36,613 bases of DNA, taken from CAYZJV01 sp964482325. GTDB lineage: Bacteria > Spirochaetota > Spirochaetia > Sphaerochaetales > Sphaerochaetaceae. The notes below the pieces were generated by a model. That model saw nothing but the letters and a program-made list of their open reading frames with translations. It ran no database searches and was not told the DNA's origin. A program made the position numbers and the translations under genes. Every line of letters starts with the position of its first letter. Positions within the stretch are counted from its first letter, which is position 1. This document shows positions 1-6,883 of this stretch, in pieces. The stretch spans positions 1 to 36,613 of the forward strand of contig CAYZXD010000024.1 of NCBI GenBank assembly GCA_964482325.1. Direction: 5' to 3'.

Positions 1-12
1 AGGAGTAATACC

Positions 13-690
13 ATGGAAGAAATGAAAAGAAACCCGATGCCGCTGATTGGTGATTCTGCACCAGAGTTTACCGCTACAACCACCCAGGGAGTTATAAACT
101 TTCCTGCCGATTATGAAGGGAAATGGGTGATCCTTTTCAGCCATCCAGCCGATTTCACCCCTGTGTGTACGACCGAGTTCATGACCTTCGCCTCTATGAT
201 CGATGAATTCAAGGCGTTGAACACTGAACTCATCGGACTTTCCGTTGACTCTTTGTATGCCCATATTGCCTGGCTGAGGAAGATCCAGGATCTTGAGTGG
301 AAAGGCATGAAAGATGTAGAGGTCACATTCCCGTTGATCGAAGACATTAAAATGGACGTAGCCAACAAGTTCGGCATGATTCAGCCGGGCCAGTCAAACA
401 CGCAAGCAGTTCGTGCAGTCTTCGTTATCGACCCGAAGGGAGTAATTCGTACAATCCTCTACTATCCCCTCTCAACCGGAAGAAACTTTGATGAAATCAA
501 GCGCATTATTCTTGCCCTGCAGAAAGCCGATAGCGATGGGGTGGCCACTCCTGCAGACTGGCGTCCCGGTGATGATGTAATTGTTCCCACCGCCGGTTCA
601 TGTGGAACAGCAAAGGAACGCATGGAAAGTAACGATGATGATACCTATTGTCTTGACTGGTTCATGTGTTTCAAACGTGAAAAGAAATAA
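13..690 (+). CDS. Peroxiredoxin, Prx6/archaeal-type (AhpC/TSA family)
   Basis: This 225-residue protein should be a cytoplasmic thiol peroxidase that reduces hydrogen peroxide and organic peroxides. The peroxidatic cysteine is C52 in the motif HPADFTPVCTTEF, and the conserved arginine lies in QAVRAVFVI. The length and the extended C-terminal domain fit the Prx6 (1-Cys-like) class rather than short AhpC. Three further cysteines near the C-terminus (C197, C213, C219) could act as resolving cysteines, as in archaeal members of this class; that role is inferred. The window opens on its Shine-Dalgarno (AGGAG at 1-5), 7 nt before the ATG. A second in-frame ATG at 22 is possible but badly spaced from that site. 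A strong terminator follows, so it is probably monocistronic or last in its transcript. The thioredoxin reductase at 6.9 kb is a plausible source of reducing power. Confidence 0.95.
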   Translation: MEEMKRNPMPLIGDSAPEFTATTTQGVINFPADYEGKWVILFSHPADFTPVCTTEFMTFASMIDEFKALNTELIGLSVDSLYAHIAWLRKIQDLEWKGMKDVEVTFPLIEDIKMDVANKFGMIQPGQSNTQAVRAVFVIDPKGVIRTILYYPLSTGRNFDEIKRIILALQKADSDGVATPADWRPGDDVIVPTAGSCGTAKERMESNDDDTYCLDWFMCFKREKK

Positions 691-700
691 GTTTTTTGGT

Positions 701-727
701 AAACGGTCCGCTTCGGCGGACCGTTTT
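701..727 (+). terminator. Intrinsic terminator after peroxiredoxin gene
   Basis: An 11-bp perfect stem (AAACGGTCCGC / GCGGACCGTTT) closes on a UUCG tetraloop at 712-715 and runs into TTTT. The stem's A-rich 5' side would let it work weakly in the other direction too. The predicted tatD promoter begins 6 nt further on. Confidence 0.9.
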
Positions 728-732
728 GCATC

Positions 733-762
733 TTGCCCCGTAAAGCTGTTCTCAGATACAGT
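733..762 (+). promoter_or_regulatory. Predicted tatD promoter, start point at the ATG
   Basis: A -35-like TTGCCC (733-738), an 18-nt spacer and a -10-like TACAGT (757-762) put the expected start point at about 769, the first base of the tatD ATG. A shifted reading (GATACA at 755-760) would give a 2-nt leader. No Shine-Dalgarno precedes the ATG, which fits a leaderless or nearly leaderless message. The hexamers are imperfect, so this is moderate evidence. Confidence 0.45.
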
Positions 763-768
763 ACACTT

Positions 769-1566
769 ATGCAACCGAAAAATCTGATAGACTCCCACTT
801 CCACCTTCTTGAAATGGAGAAACGGGGAATTGATATAACGCAGTTTCTCTCACAGCTTGCCGATACCGATATTGCAGGTGGTATGGATATCGGAATCTCA
901 GCTGACGATATTGATCAACGAATCGCCTTGACCGCTTCATACCCCCAGATTCGCCTATCGGCGGGAATCGGTCCATGGGGAGCTCAGGGAGAGCAGAAAA
1001 TCGAAACAATGGTCGCAGAACTGGCCAAACGAATTGAAGGAAAACCGGTAGATGCTCTAGGAGAAATCGGTCTTGACTGGTACTGGAACTACGGTAGTGT
1101 TGATCGGCAGCTTCAGTTATTTCATCTACAACTGGAGCTGGCACAACAGCTTGCTCTTCCGGTAGTTATTCATACACGAGATGCAGATCAATCCATGCGA
1201 GAGGCACTGCAACAGGCTTCTTGTATGCATGGAGGTATTATTCACTGCTTCTCAGGATCGTGGGAACTTGCTCGGGAGGCTCTTGATCTGGACATGTATA
1301 TCTCGTTTGCCGGAACGATTACCTTCAAGAAGAATGGACACCTCAGAGAGGTACTTGCCCGTATTCCATCCGATCGTCTCCTGTTGGAAACCGACAGTCC
1401 TTATCTGGCTCCGGTGCCCCACCGGGGAAAAACCAATACACCCCTGTACATGACTCATATATACCACGTGGCAGCTCAAGTACGTTCTGTGTCAATTGAG
1501 GAACTTGCCGATCAGATCGAACAGAATTTCTTTACACTCCTTCCCGGTAAAAACCGCAATGGTTGA
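769..1566 (+). CDS. TatD-family metal-dependent hydrolase
   Basis: This 265-residue TIM-barrel hydrolase belongs to the TatD DNase family, which has 3'-5' exonuclease or deoxyribonuclease activity in well-studied members. Metal-ligand motifs appear in the family order: DSHFH near the N-terminus (residues 8-12), GEIGLDWYW with the catalytic Glu, VIHTRDA, IHCFSGS and the final LLLETDSPYLAP with the ligand Asp. PHRGKTNTP closes the active site as is typical. I chose the ATG at 769 because the protein then starts four residues before the family's first motif region; an upstream TTG at 733 falls inside the promoter. There is no Shine-Dalgarno, matching a leaderless start. The substrate is not fixed by sequence: YcfH- and YjjV-type members are poorly defined. 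Confidence 0.92.
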   Translation: MQPKNLIDSHFHLLEMEKRGIDITQFLSQLADTDIAGGMDIGISADDIDQRIALTASYPQIRLSAGIGPWGAQGEQKIETMVAELAKRIEGKPVDALGEIGLDWYWNYGSVDRQLQLFHLQLELAQQLALPVVIHTRDADQSMREALQQASCMHGGIIHCFSGSWELAREALDLDMYISFAGTITFKKNGHLREVLARIPSDRLLLETDSPYLAPVPHRGKTNTPLYMTHIYHVAAQVRSVSIEELADQIEQNFFTLLPGKNRNG

Positions 1567-1592
1567 CCAAGTTCACGCAAAAGAAGTAGAGT
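1563..1592 (+). promoter_or_regulatory. Predicted fba promoter
   Basis: TTGACC (1563-1568), an 18-nt spacer and TAGAGT (1587-1592) predict a start point near 1599. The -35 box overlaps the tatD stop codon. The resulting leader of about 37 nt carries the fba Shine-Dalgarno. Confidence 0.55.
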
Positions 1593-1635
1593 GAAGAAGA
1601 TACAAAACCAACCTAGATAAGGAGTGAAAATCCGT

Positions 1636-2628
1636 ATGACTTCATACAAAGAACTTGGTTTAGTGAACACCAAAGAAATGTTTGCAAAAGCCGTGAAAGG
1701 CGGATACGCAATTCCTGCGTATAACTTCAACAACATGGAACAGTTACAGGCAATTATTCAGGCATGTGTTGAAACTAAAAGTCCTGTTATTCTGCAGGTC
1801 TCCAAGGGTGCGCGTGATTATGCGAACATGAACCTGTTGAGAAACATGGCAAAGGGTGCAACTGAATATGCAGCAGAACTCGGTTATCAGATTCCTATCG
1901 TTCTGCACCTTGATCATGGAGATTCATTTGAAACATGCAAGGACTGTATTGACAACGGATTTTCCTCAGTGATGATTGACGGCTCACACCTTTCGTATGA
2001 CGAAAATGTCGCTTTGACCAAAAAAGTGGTCGAGTATGCCCATGAGCGTGATGTCACCGTGGAAGGTGAACTCGGAGTTCTTGCCGGTATCGAAGATGAG
2101 GTACAGGCTGAACATTCCACCTACACCGAACCTTCAGAAGTAATTGACTTCGTCAGCAAGACGGGTGTTGATTCGCTGGCTATTTCCATCGGGACCAGCC
2201 ATGGGGCAAATAAGTTCAAACCCGAACAGTGCACCCGCAATGCCGATGGCATTCTAATCCCGCCTCCACTTCGCTTCGACATCCTTGAAGAAATTGAAAA
2301 ACAGCTTCCCGGATTCCCCATCGTATTGCATGGATCATCTTCTGTACCGCAGGAGTATGTGGCGATCATCAATGATCATGGTGGTAAGTTGAAGGACTCG
2401 GTAGGTATTCCTGAAGAACAGCTGAGAAAGGCTGCAAAGTCTGCTGTCTGCAAGATTAATATTGACAGTGACGGTCGTCTTGCAATGACTGCTGCTATTC
2501 GCCGCGTGATGGCGGAAAAACCGGCAGAATTTGATCCGAGAAAATATCTTGGACCGGCTCGAGACGAGTTGAAGAAGATGTACAAGCAGAAAAACGAACA
2601 GGTACTGGGATCTGCTGGAAAAGCATAA
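1636..2628 (+). CDS. fba: Class II fructose-bisphosphate aldolase
   Basis: This zinc-dependent glycolytic and gluconeogenic enzyme cleaves fructose 1,6-bisphosphate to dihydroxyacetone phosphate and glyceraldehyde 3-phosphate in the cytoplasm. Family motifs are clear: the N-terminal AIPAYNFNN, the zinc-ligand region VLHLDHGDSFETC, SVMIDGSHL with substrate contacts, the second zinc region SIGTSHG, and IVLHGSSSVP with the third ligand histidine. The 330-residue length is usual for the class. An in-frame GTG at 1624 lies within the AAGGAG ribosome site, so the ATG at 1636 is the better start although its spacing (about 11 nt) is long. The gene has its own promoter and stands between tatD and the infC operon. 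Confidence 0.96.
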   Translation: MTSYKELGLVNTKEMFAKAVKGGYAIPAYNFNNMEQLQAIIQACVETKSPVILQVSKGARDYANMNLLRNMAKGATEYAAELGYQIPIVLHLDHGDSFETCKDCIDNGFSSVMIDGSHLSYDENVALTKKVVEYAHERDVTVEGELGVLAGIEDEVQAEHSTYTEPSEVIDFVSKTGVDSLAISIGTSHGANKFKPEQCTRNADGILIPPPLRFDILEEIEKQLPGFPIVLHGSSSVPQEYVAIINDHGGKLKDSVGIPEEQLRKAAKSAVCKINIDSDGRLAMTAAIRRVMAEKPAEFDPRKYLGPARDELKKMYKQKNEQVLGSAGKA

Positions 2629-2653
2629 ACTTCAGTTCCTTATCATAATACCC

Positions 2654-2694
2654 CAAGGTCCCCTTTGACGCATGCGGGGACCTTGTGCTATAGT
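2654..2694 (+). promoter_or_regulatory. infC operon promoter embedded in a 10-bp hairpin
   Basis: A perfect inverted repeat (CAAGGTCCCC 2654-2663, GGGGACCTTG 2676-2685) has the -35 box TTGACG (2665-2670) in its 12-nt loop. An 18-nt spacer leads to TATAGT (2689-2694), predicting a start near 2701. The hairpin may also end fba transcription, but it lacks a clean U tract (TGCTATAGTTTT follows). The leader to the infC start is about 60 nt and can form small hairpins around 2702-2720 and 2729-2746. Confidence 0.65.
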
Positions 2695-2761
2695 TTTGCG
2701 GGCAGGGTAAAATTTCCTGCAAATCCATCAATGCGGTTTCATTGAGACACAGGGAGAACGA

Positions 2762-3292
2762 TTGGCTACTAAAGAATTGAGGATCAACAGACAGATTCGG
2801 GCACGAGAGGTATTCGTTATTGATGCCGAGGGAAATCAGCAAGGTGTGATGAACACCTTCGCAGCCATGGAGCTTGCCGACGAGGCGGGCATGGATCTGG
2901 TGGAGGTTTCCCCGAATGCGAACCCTCCTGTATGCAAGATACTCGATTACGGAAAGTATCGATACGAACAGGAAAAACGAAATCGGGAAGCGAAAAAGAA
3001 TCAGACCGTAGTAAAACTGAAAGAAATTCGTATGCAGCCGAAGATTGAGCGACATGATATGGAGTTTAAGACAAAGGCAATTGCGGAATTTCTCGGTGAA
3101 GGGAATAAGGTGAAGATCTCGGTGAGATTCCGTGGTCGTGAACTTGCCCATACGGAACTGGGAAAAGTAGTGCTTGATACGATTCTGCAAATTCTTACTG
3201 AAAAGGAAGTCAGGTTCAATCTTGATAAACCTGCTGCAATGGAAGGTCGGATGATGAGTCTGATTATCAGTCCGGTCAAAGCGAAACGGTAA
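2762..3292 (+). CDS. infC: Translation initiation factor IF-3
   Basis: IF-3 binds the 30S subunit, keeps it from joining 50S early and proofreads the start codon and initiator tRNA. The 176-residue protein has the usual two lobes: the N-lobe with VNRQIRAREV-like and VVEVSPNANPPVCKILDYGKY-like signatures (here NRQIRAREVFVID and LVEVSPNANPPVCKI), a lysine-rich linker, and the C-lobe with EIRMQPKIERHDMEFK. The start is a TTG at 2762 preceded by AGGGAG. A non-AUG start is notable because IF-3 discriminates against such codons; in E. coli an AUU start makes infC self-regulating, and a similar loop is a fair inference here. It leads the conserved infC-rpmI-rplT operon. Confidence 0.97.
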   Translation: MATKELRINRQIRAREVFVIDAEGNQQGVMNTFAAMELADEAGMDLVEVSPNANPPVCKILDYGKYRYEQEKRNREAKKNQTVVKLKEIRMQPKIERHDMEFKTKAIAEFLGEGNKVKISVRFRGRELAHTELGKVVLDTILQILTEKEVRFNLDKPAAMEGRMMSLIISPVKAKR

Positions 3293-3297
3293 CACAC

Positions 3298-3350
3298 CAT
3301 CCCTTATGGGATGAGATTATACAGCAGCTGCAAGGGTACTTGTTCCTTGT
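3298..3350 (+). promoter_or_regulatory. Structured infC-rpmI intergenic leader
   Basis: Two short hairpins lie between infC and rpmI: CATCCC/GGGATG with a TTAT loop (3298-3313) and CAAGG/CCTTG (3331-3349). In other bacteria L20 represses its operon by binding structured mRNA near rpmI, so this is a reasonable place for such a site. I cannot match it to a known L20-leader fold by eye. Confidence 0.25.
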
Positions 3351-3369
3351 ATGCGCGAAAGAGGTACAT

Positions 3370-3570
3370 ATGCCAAAAATGAAAACAAGAAAGGCCGCTG
3401 CCAAGCGGTACTCGGTCACGGGGTCCGGTAAGGTCCGCTACAAAAAGCAGGGACTGCGACACATTCTCACCAAGAAAACCACAAAGAGAAAGAGATCTCT
3501 CCGCCACACTGGGGTTTTAAGCGATGCGGAAGCCAAGAAAGTAAAAGTCTTGATGCCGTACGAATTCTAG
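3370..3570 (+). CDS. rpmI: 50S ribosomal protein L35 (bL35)
   Basis: This 66-residue, very basic protein has the L35 pattern: MPKMKTRKAAAKRY at the start, then KKQGLRHILTKK and RHTGVLSDAEAKKVK. It is a component of the large ribosomal subunit. The ATG at 3370 gives the family length, and the MPKMKT beginning is diagnostic. An in-frame upstream ATG at 3340 would add ten residues unlike any L35. It lies 14 bp upstream of rplT in the standard order. Confidence 0.97.
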   Translation: MPKMKTRKAAAKRYSVTGSGKVRYKKQGLRHILTKKTTKRKRSLRHTGVLSDAEAKKVKVLMPYEF

Positions 3571-3584
3571 AGGAGGAGTGACGT

Positions 3585-3941
3585 ATGCCTAGAGCTGTAG
3601 ATGGAACAAAACATAAGGACCGAAGAAAGAAGATCATAGAGCAGGCAAAAGGATATTGGGGACGAAGAAGTACCAACTATCGTACTGCTAAGGATGCGGT
3701 AGCCAAGGCTGGACAGTATGCCTATCGAGACCGCAGACGAAGAAAGAGAGATTTCCGCTCTCTGTGGATTGCCAGAATTTCAGCTGGTGTTCAGGCAGAG
3801 GGGTTGAATTATTCACAATTCATGCATGGTCTTAAATTAGCTAATATTGAAATCAACCGAAAAGCGTTGTCCAATATGGCTATCGAGGATAAGGCTGCAT
3901 TCAGTCAGCTGGTTTCTCAGGCGAAAGAAGCATTGAATTAG
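3585..3941 (+). CDS. rplT: 50S ribosomal protein L20 (bL20)
   Basis: This 118-residue protein matches L20 over its full length, with the basic N-terminal arm MPRAVDGTKHKDRRKK, the GYWGRRSTNYRTAKDAV segment, YRDRRRRKRDFRSLWI, and the C-terminal globular part ending in VSQAKEAL. L20 is an early assembly protein of the 50S subunit and in several bacteria the translational repressor of its own operon. An AGGAGGAG ribosome site lies 6-7 nt before the ATG. Confidence 0.97.
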   Translation: MPRAVDGTKHKDRRKKIIEQAKGYWGRRSTNYRTAKDAVAKAGQYAYRDRRRRKRDFRSLWIARISAGVQAEGLNYSQFMHGLKLANIEINRKALSNMAIEDKAAFSQLVSQAKEALN

Positions 3942-3969
3942 TGTATCATGACACAAGGAGGTGTCCGGT

Positions 3970-4311
3970 ATGACGACTCTCGACAAAGTGCAATTGCTGG
4001 AACAACGGATTGTCAAGGCTACGGTACTGATTCGTAACCTTGAAAAGAAAATTGAAGAATTGAATGATGAAATTGAAGTGCTCTCAGTACATAATGAAGA
4101 ACTTCAGAAGTATGCTGACAACTTCAGTGCCGACAGCAAGCTCATTGAAGAGAGCATCAATAACGCTCTCGAGCATCTTGATTCCATCAATGGGCTTGAT
4201 GACATCGAGATAATGGACACCCTTGCAGGAGATCTTGAAACCGCCGATTCATTTACCGGTGGCAATGGGACTACCATTGAAGAGGTCTCTCTTGATGATC
4301 TTGTGCAGTAA
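3970..4311 (+). CDS. Small acidic coiled-coil protein, possibly ZapB-like
   Basis: I do not recognise a firm family. The 113-residue protein is almost wholly helical: a long heptad-rich coiled coil (about residues 5-60, with LLEQRIVKATVLIRNLEKKIEEL) and an acidic, glycine-containing tail. Size and architecture resemble small division-associated coiled coils such as ZapB, but that is a resemblance only. The ATG at 3970 is 8 nt after a perfect AAGGAGG; a GTG at 3961 lies inside that site and is unlikely. It follows rplT by 28 bp and is the last gene before a terminator, so it is probably co-transcribed with the ribosomal genes. Confidence 0.7.
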   Translation: MTTLDKVQLLEQRIVKATVLIRNLEKKIEELNDEIEVLSVHNEELQKYADNFSADSKLIEESINNALEHLDSINGLDDIEIMDTLAGDLETADSFTGGNGTTIEEVSLDDLVQ

Positions 4312-4336
4312 TCGGTGAAAGCACAGTAATACTGCG

Positions 4337-4365
4337 AACGGGACCAGAGATGGTTCCGTTTTTTT
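4337..4365 (+). terminator. Intrinsic terminator of the infC operon
   Basis: A 9-bp stem (AACGGGACC 4337-4345, GGTTCCGTT 4352-4360, with one G-U pair) with loop AGAGAT runs into a T tract of seven (4359-4365). It separates the ribosomal operon from the candidate 6S RNA. Confidence 0.88.
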
Positions 4366-4397
4366 ACCAGCTATGATAGCATTGAGATGAAATTATT

Positions 4398-4580
4398 GGC
4401 CTGCGGTGTACGTGACGAGCTCATTCTCTTGGCTCAAACTACACATACGGGATGCGGTATAGCCTGATTGCATTGCTCCCGGGAGGTTCGCCTCTCATAT
4501 TGGGAACAGAATGTTAGGCACCTAGTTTCCCCCTTGAACTTTAGGTTCAAGAGATACCCTCTGAACGGCACCGCGGGTCC
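4398..4580 (+). ncRNA. ssrS: 6S RNA candidate
   Basis: The 183-nt segment has the layout of bacterial 6S RNA, the regulator that mimics an open promoter and binds housekeeping RNA polymerase. The ends pair in a closing stem (GGCCTGCGGTG 4398-4408 with CACCGCGGGTCC 4569-4580, one bulge). The 3' arm carries CTTGAAC-TTTAG-GTTCAAG (4533-4551), strikingly like the CUUGAAC...GUUCAAG hairpin at the same place in E. coli 6S RNA, followed by an ACGGCACCGCGG segment like the E. coli GCGGCGGC region. An apical hairpin GGGAGG-TTCG-CCTCTC sits at 4481-4496. A -10-like TATGAT (4372-4377) lies upstream without a clear -35. The neighbourhood is otherwise non-coding. Length and position of elements fit well, but no covariance model was run. 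Confidence 0.75.
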
Positions 4581-4598
4581 TTATTAGGAACCCTATCC

Positions 4599-5747
4599 AT
4601 GACTAAAGAGAACTTACTGCAGGATATTGTATTCATCACCCTGCCCGACTCACTCCGACAACACCAGGAGGGGTTCACCTTTGAGCCCGAAATCCCCCTT
4701 CCCGTTCAGCTTGCAGACGGTCAGACATCTATCGATCCTGCTGCGGGAATCCGTATCGAGATGATTGCAGCGGGACTGATCAAAGTGATCGCACATGAGC
4801 CTGATCATCCCCATACCGACTATTACCGATCACTGCTTACTGCCCTACAGCCTGATGTGGTGAAGGAACTACAGTTGGCAGCCATCGCTCAGGCTAACAA
4901 GGAGGAGCTGGCTTTTGCCGAAGAACTCTTCCTTGCAGCCAGTTATCTTAACCCATACATCCCTGAAATCTTCGTAAACCTTTCTGTCCTCTATGGGCAA
5001 CAGGCACGGAAAGCTATGGATGCTGATGAACAGCAATCTTATGATGCCGCTATAGAGAGGCAGGTAACGGTATTGCGACGGGGTCTTGAGCACAATCCTC
5101 TTTCTGAACTTTTGCTCTCTGAATTCGGACTGCTGAATCTCTTTTTGGAAAATGATGAAATTGCCTACCAGTATCTCAGCGAATATCTGAAGATCGCTTC
5201 AGAAGGAGAGAAAAAGGAGTTGATCACCGAGCGAGTGCAGGAGCTTGCCCAAAGACTGGATGATGAACAGACACTTCATGCAGCGTTCGATGAAATGCAA
5301 CTCGAAAATGAAGAACAGGCGTTGCGCCTGATCGATAGTTTTCTTGCACATAATAAAAAATCCTGGTCAGGTTGGTTTATCCGGGGATGGGCTCTTCGCC
5401 GTTTAGGAAATTTCTCCGACGCTGCCCAGGCATTTGTTCGCTGTCTTGAACTGGGAGAACAGAATGCCGATATCTATAATGAGCTGTCGATCTGTACCCT
5501 AGAACTCGGTGATCGGCAATTGGCTAAAAGCTATCTGGAAATAGCTCTGGAACTTGATGCCGAGAATGTGAAACTGTTAAGCAACCTTGCTTTCCTGCAG
5601 ATGCAGGACGAGGAGTTCAATCAGGTGCAGGAACTGCTCACCCGGGCCCAGGCAATTGATCCGAACGATCCTGCAGTCAAACATCTGCAGCAGGAGATGA
5701 CGCGTCGGTTCGGAACTGCTGAAGAGGAAGATGTCATTGATGGCTGA
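4599..5747 (+). CDS. TPR-repeat protein
   Basis: This 382-residue soluble protein is built from tetratricopeptide-like helical repeats. The clearest lie in the C-terminal half: SWSGWFIRGWALRRLGNFSDA, NADIYNELSICTLELGDRQLA and VKLLSNLAFLQMQDEEFNQV, each followed by a family-like ALELDP-type helix. TPRs mediate protein-protein contacts; no catalytic domain or signal peptide is visible. The ATG lies 18 nt after the end of the candidate 6S RNA, with AGGAA as a weak ribosome site. Its 3' end overlaps tsaE by 8 bp, so it heads a TPR-tsaE-tsaB-trxB operon. A functional link with t6A synthesis is possible from position only. Confidence 0.85.
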   Translation: MTKENLLQDIVFITLPDSLRQHQEGFTFEPEIPLPVQLADGQTSIDPAAGIRIEMIAAGLIKVIAHEPDHPHTDYYRSLLTALQPDVVKELQLAAIAQANKEELAFAEELFLAASYLNPYIPEIFVNLSVLYGQQARKAMDADEQQSYDAAIERQVTVLRRGLEHNPLSELLLSEFGLLNLFLENDEIAYQYLSEYLKIASEGEKKELITERVQELAQRLDDEQTLHAAFDEMQLENEEQALRLIDSFLAHNKKSWSGWFIRGWALRRLGNFSDAAQAFVRCLELGEQNADIYNELSICTLELGDRQLAKSYLEIALELDAENVKLLSNLAFLQMQDEEFNQVQELLTRAQAIDPNDPAVKHLQQEMTRRFGTAEEEDVIDG

Positions 5748-6171
5748 ACCCACCGTGGTACGTACACAAAGCGAATCGGAAACACGGGAACTCGGGAGGC
5801 GCCTTGGCACACATCTGGGACCCGGCAGTATCGTTTCCCTGAGTGGCCCGCTCGGTTCAGGTAAAACGGTCTTGGCGAAAGGGATTGCCGAAGCCCTGCA
5901 TATTACCGAAGCGATTGTGAGCCCTACGTTCACCCTGATACAGGAATATCGCGGAACACTTGATTTGTATCATATGGATCTCTATCGCCTTGAGGGGGTT
6001 GAAGATTTTGCCGGTATCGGCGGAGAAGAACTATTGTATGCAGGAGGTGTGACGCTGATTGAGTGGAGTGAAAAGATAGCAGAGATCCTTCCAGAACATA
6101 CCATCAGAATCGTTTTGAGCATCGATGAAGATGGTTCGCGAACCATTTCCATTACTGGAGTAACCCTATGA
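5740..6171 (+). CDS. tsaE: tRNA t6A biosynthesis ATPase TsaE
   Basis: TsaE is the small ATPase that works with TsaB and TsaD to place threonylcarbamoyl on A37 of ANN-decoding tRNAs. The 143-residue protein shows Walker A GPLGSGKTVLAK, the SPTFTLIQEY segment, HMDLYRLE and the late IEWSEK motif, all typical. The ATG at 5740 stands about 10 nt after GAGGAA; an in-frame ATG at 5731 is only 1 nt from that site and was rejected. It overlaps the TPR gene by 8 bp and tsaB by 4 bp (ATGA). Confidence 0.93.
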   Translation: MAEPTVVRTQSESETRELGRRLGTHLGPGSIVSLSGPLGSGKTVLAKGIAEALHITEAIVSPTFTLIQEYRGTLDLYHMDLYRLEGVEDFAGIGGEELLYAGGVTLIEWSEKIAEILPEHTIRIVLSIDEDGSRTISITGVTL

Positions 6172-6881
6172 ATACCTTAGCACTCGATACTGCTTCCGAC
6201 ATACTGCACCTTGCACTGGAAACCGATGCGGGATACTTCAGTGAAACGCGTACCGTGGGAAGACGATTCAGTGAAGAATTAGTGGTACGCATGAAAAGCC
6301 TCTGTGCCTCTGCAGGGTTGCAGCTTGCTGATCTTGACTTGATCGTATGTACCAACGGCCCGGGATCCTTTACGGGACTACGGGTGGGAATGGCTGCTGC
6401 AAAAGGGGTCGCTCTTGCAGCATCGATTCCTCTGGTAAGCATCAGCACGATGGAAATCATGAGCTATCCTCTTGCATCAGTCGAAACACCGGTACTTGCC
6501 GTCATGGATGCAAAGAAAAAGCGCTATTATGGAGCCTTTTTTACCAAAGGGGTACGTATGAGTCCCGATTGCGATATGAGTGTACGTCAATTGTGTGAGC
6601 GTATTGGCGAATATCCATCGGTGATTATTACCGGAAACGATGCAGAAAAGGTTGCCGCATTAATCAGTGATGAAGTCACACAGCTTGCTATTTCTACAAA
6701 TATTTCCGTTGACTCGCTTCATTATCGCGATTATGGTGAATCTATGATTCAAATTGGTAAAAATTTGCTTAACACTCGGGGAGCTGACGATATAGGTAGT
6801 GGACCAACCTATATCCGAAAGAGCGATGCTGAGGTATCTTTAGAAGAGCGAAAAGAGAAATCCGTACCGAAAGAGGTGTAA
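6168..6881 (+). CDS. tsaB: tRNA t6A biosynthesis protein TsaB
   Basis: TsaB is the catalytically inactive partner of the TsaD t6A synthase and holds the complex with TsaE. The 237-residue protein begins with the family signature LALDTASDILHLAL and contains TNGPGSFTGLRVGMAAAKGVA, the strongest TsaB motif. The C-terminal third is less conserved, as is usual. Its ATGA start overlaps the tsaE stop, implying translational coupling, and trxB begins 2 bp after its stop. TsaD and TsaC are not in the window. Confidence 0.94.
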   Translation: MNTLALDTASDILHLALETDAGYFSETRTVGRRFSEELVVRMKSLCASAGLQLADLDLIVCTNGPGSFTGLRVGMAAAKGVALAASIPLVSISTMEIMSYPLASVETPVLAVMDAKKKRYYGAFFTKGVRMSPDCDMSVRQLCERIGEYPSVIITGNDAEKVAALISDEVTQLAISTNISVDSLHYRDYGESMIQIGKNLLNTRGADDIGSGPTYIRKSDAEVSLEERKEKSVPKEV

Positions 6882-6883
6882 CT

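Noticed and set aside
2654..2760. T-box or known ribosomal leader upstream of infC
   Set aside because: No T-box sequence (TGGN-type bulge near a terminator) is present, and the hairpin contains the promoter itself.
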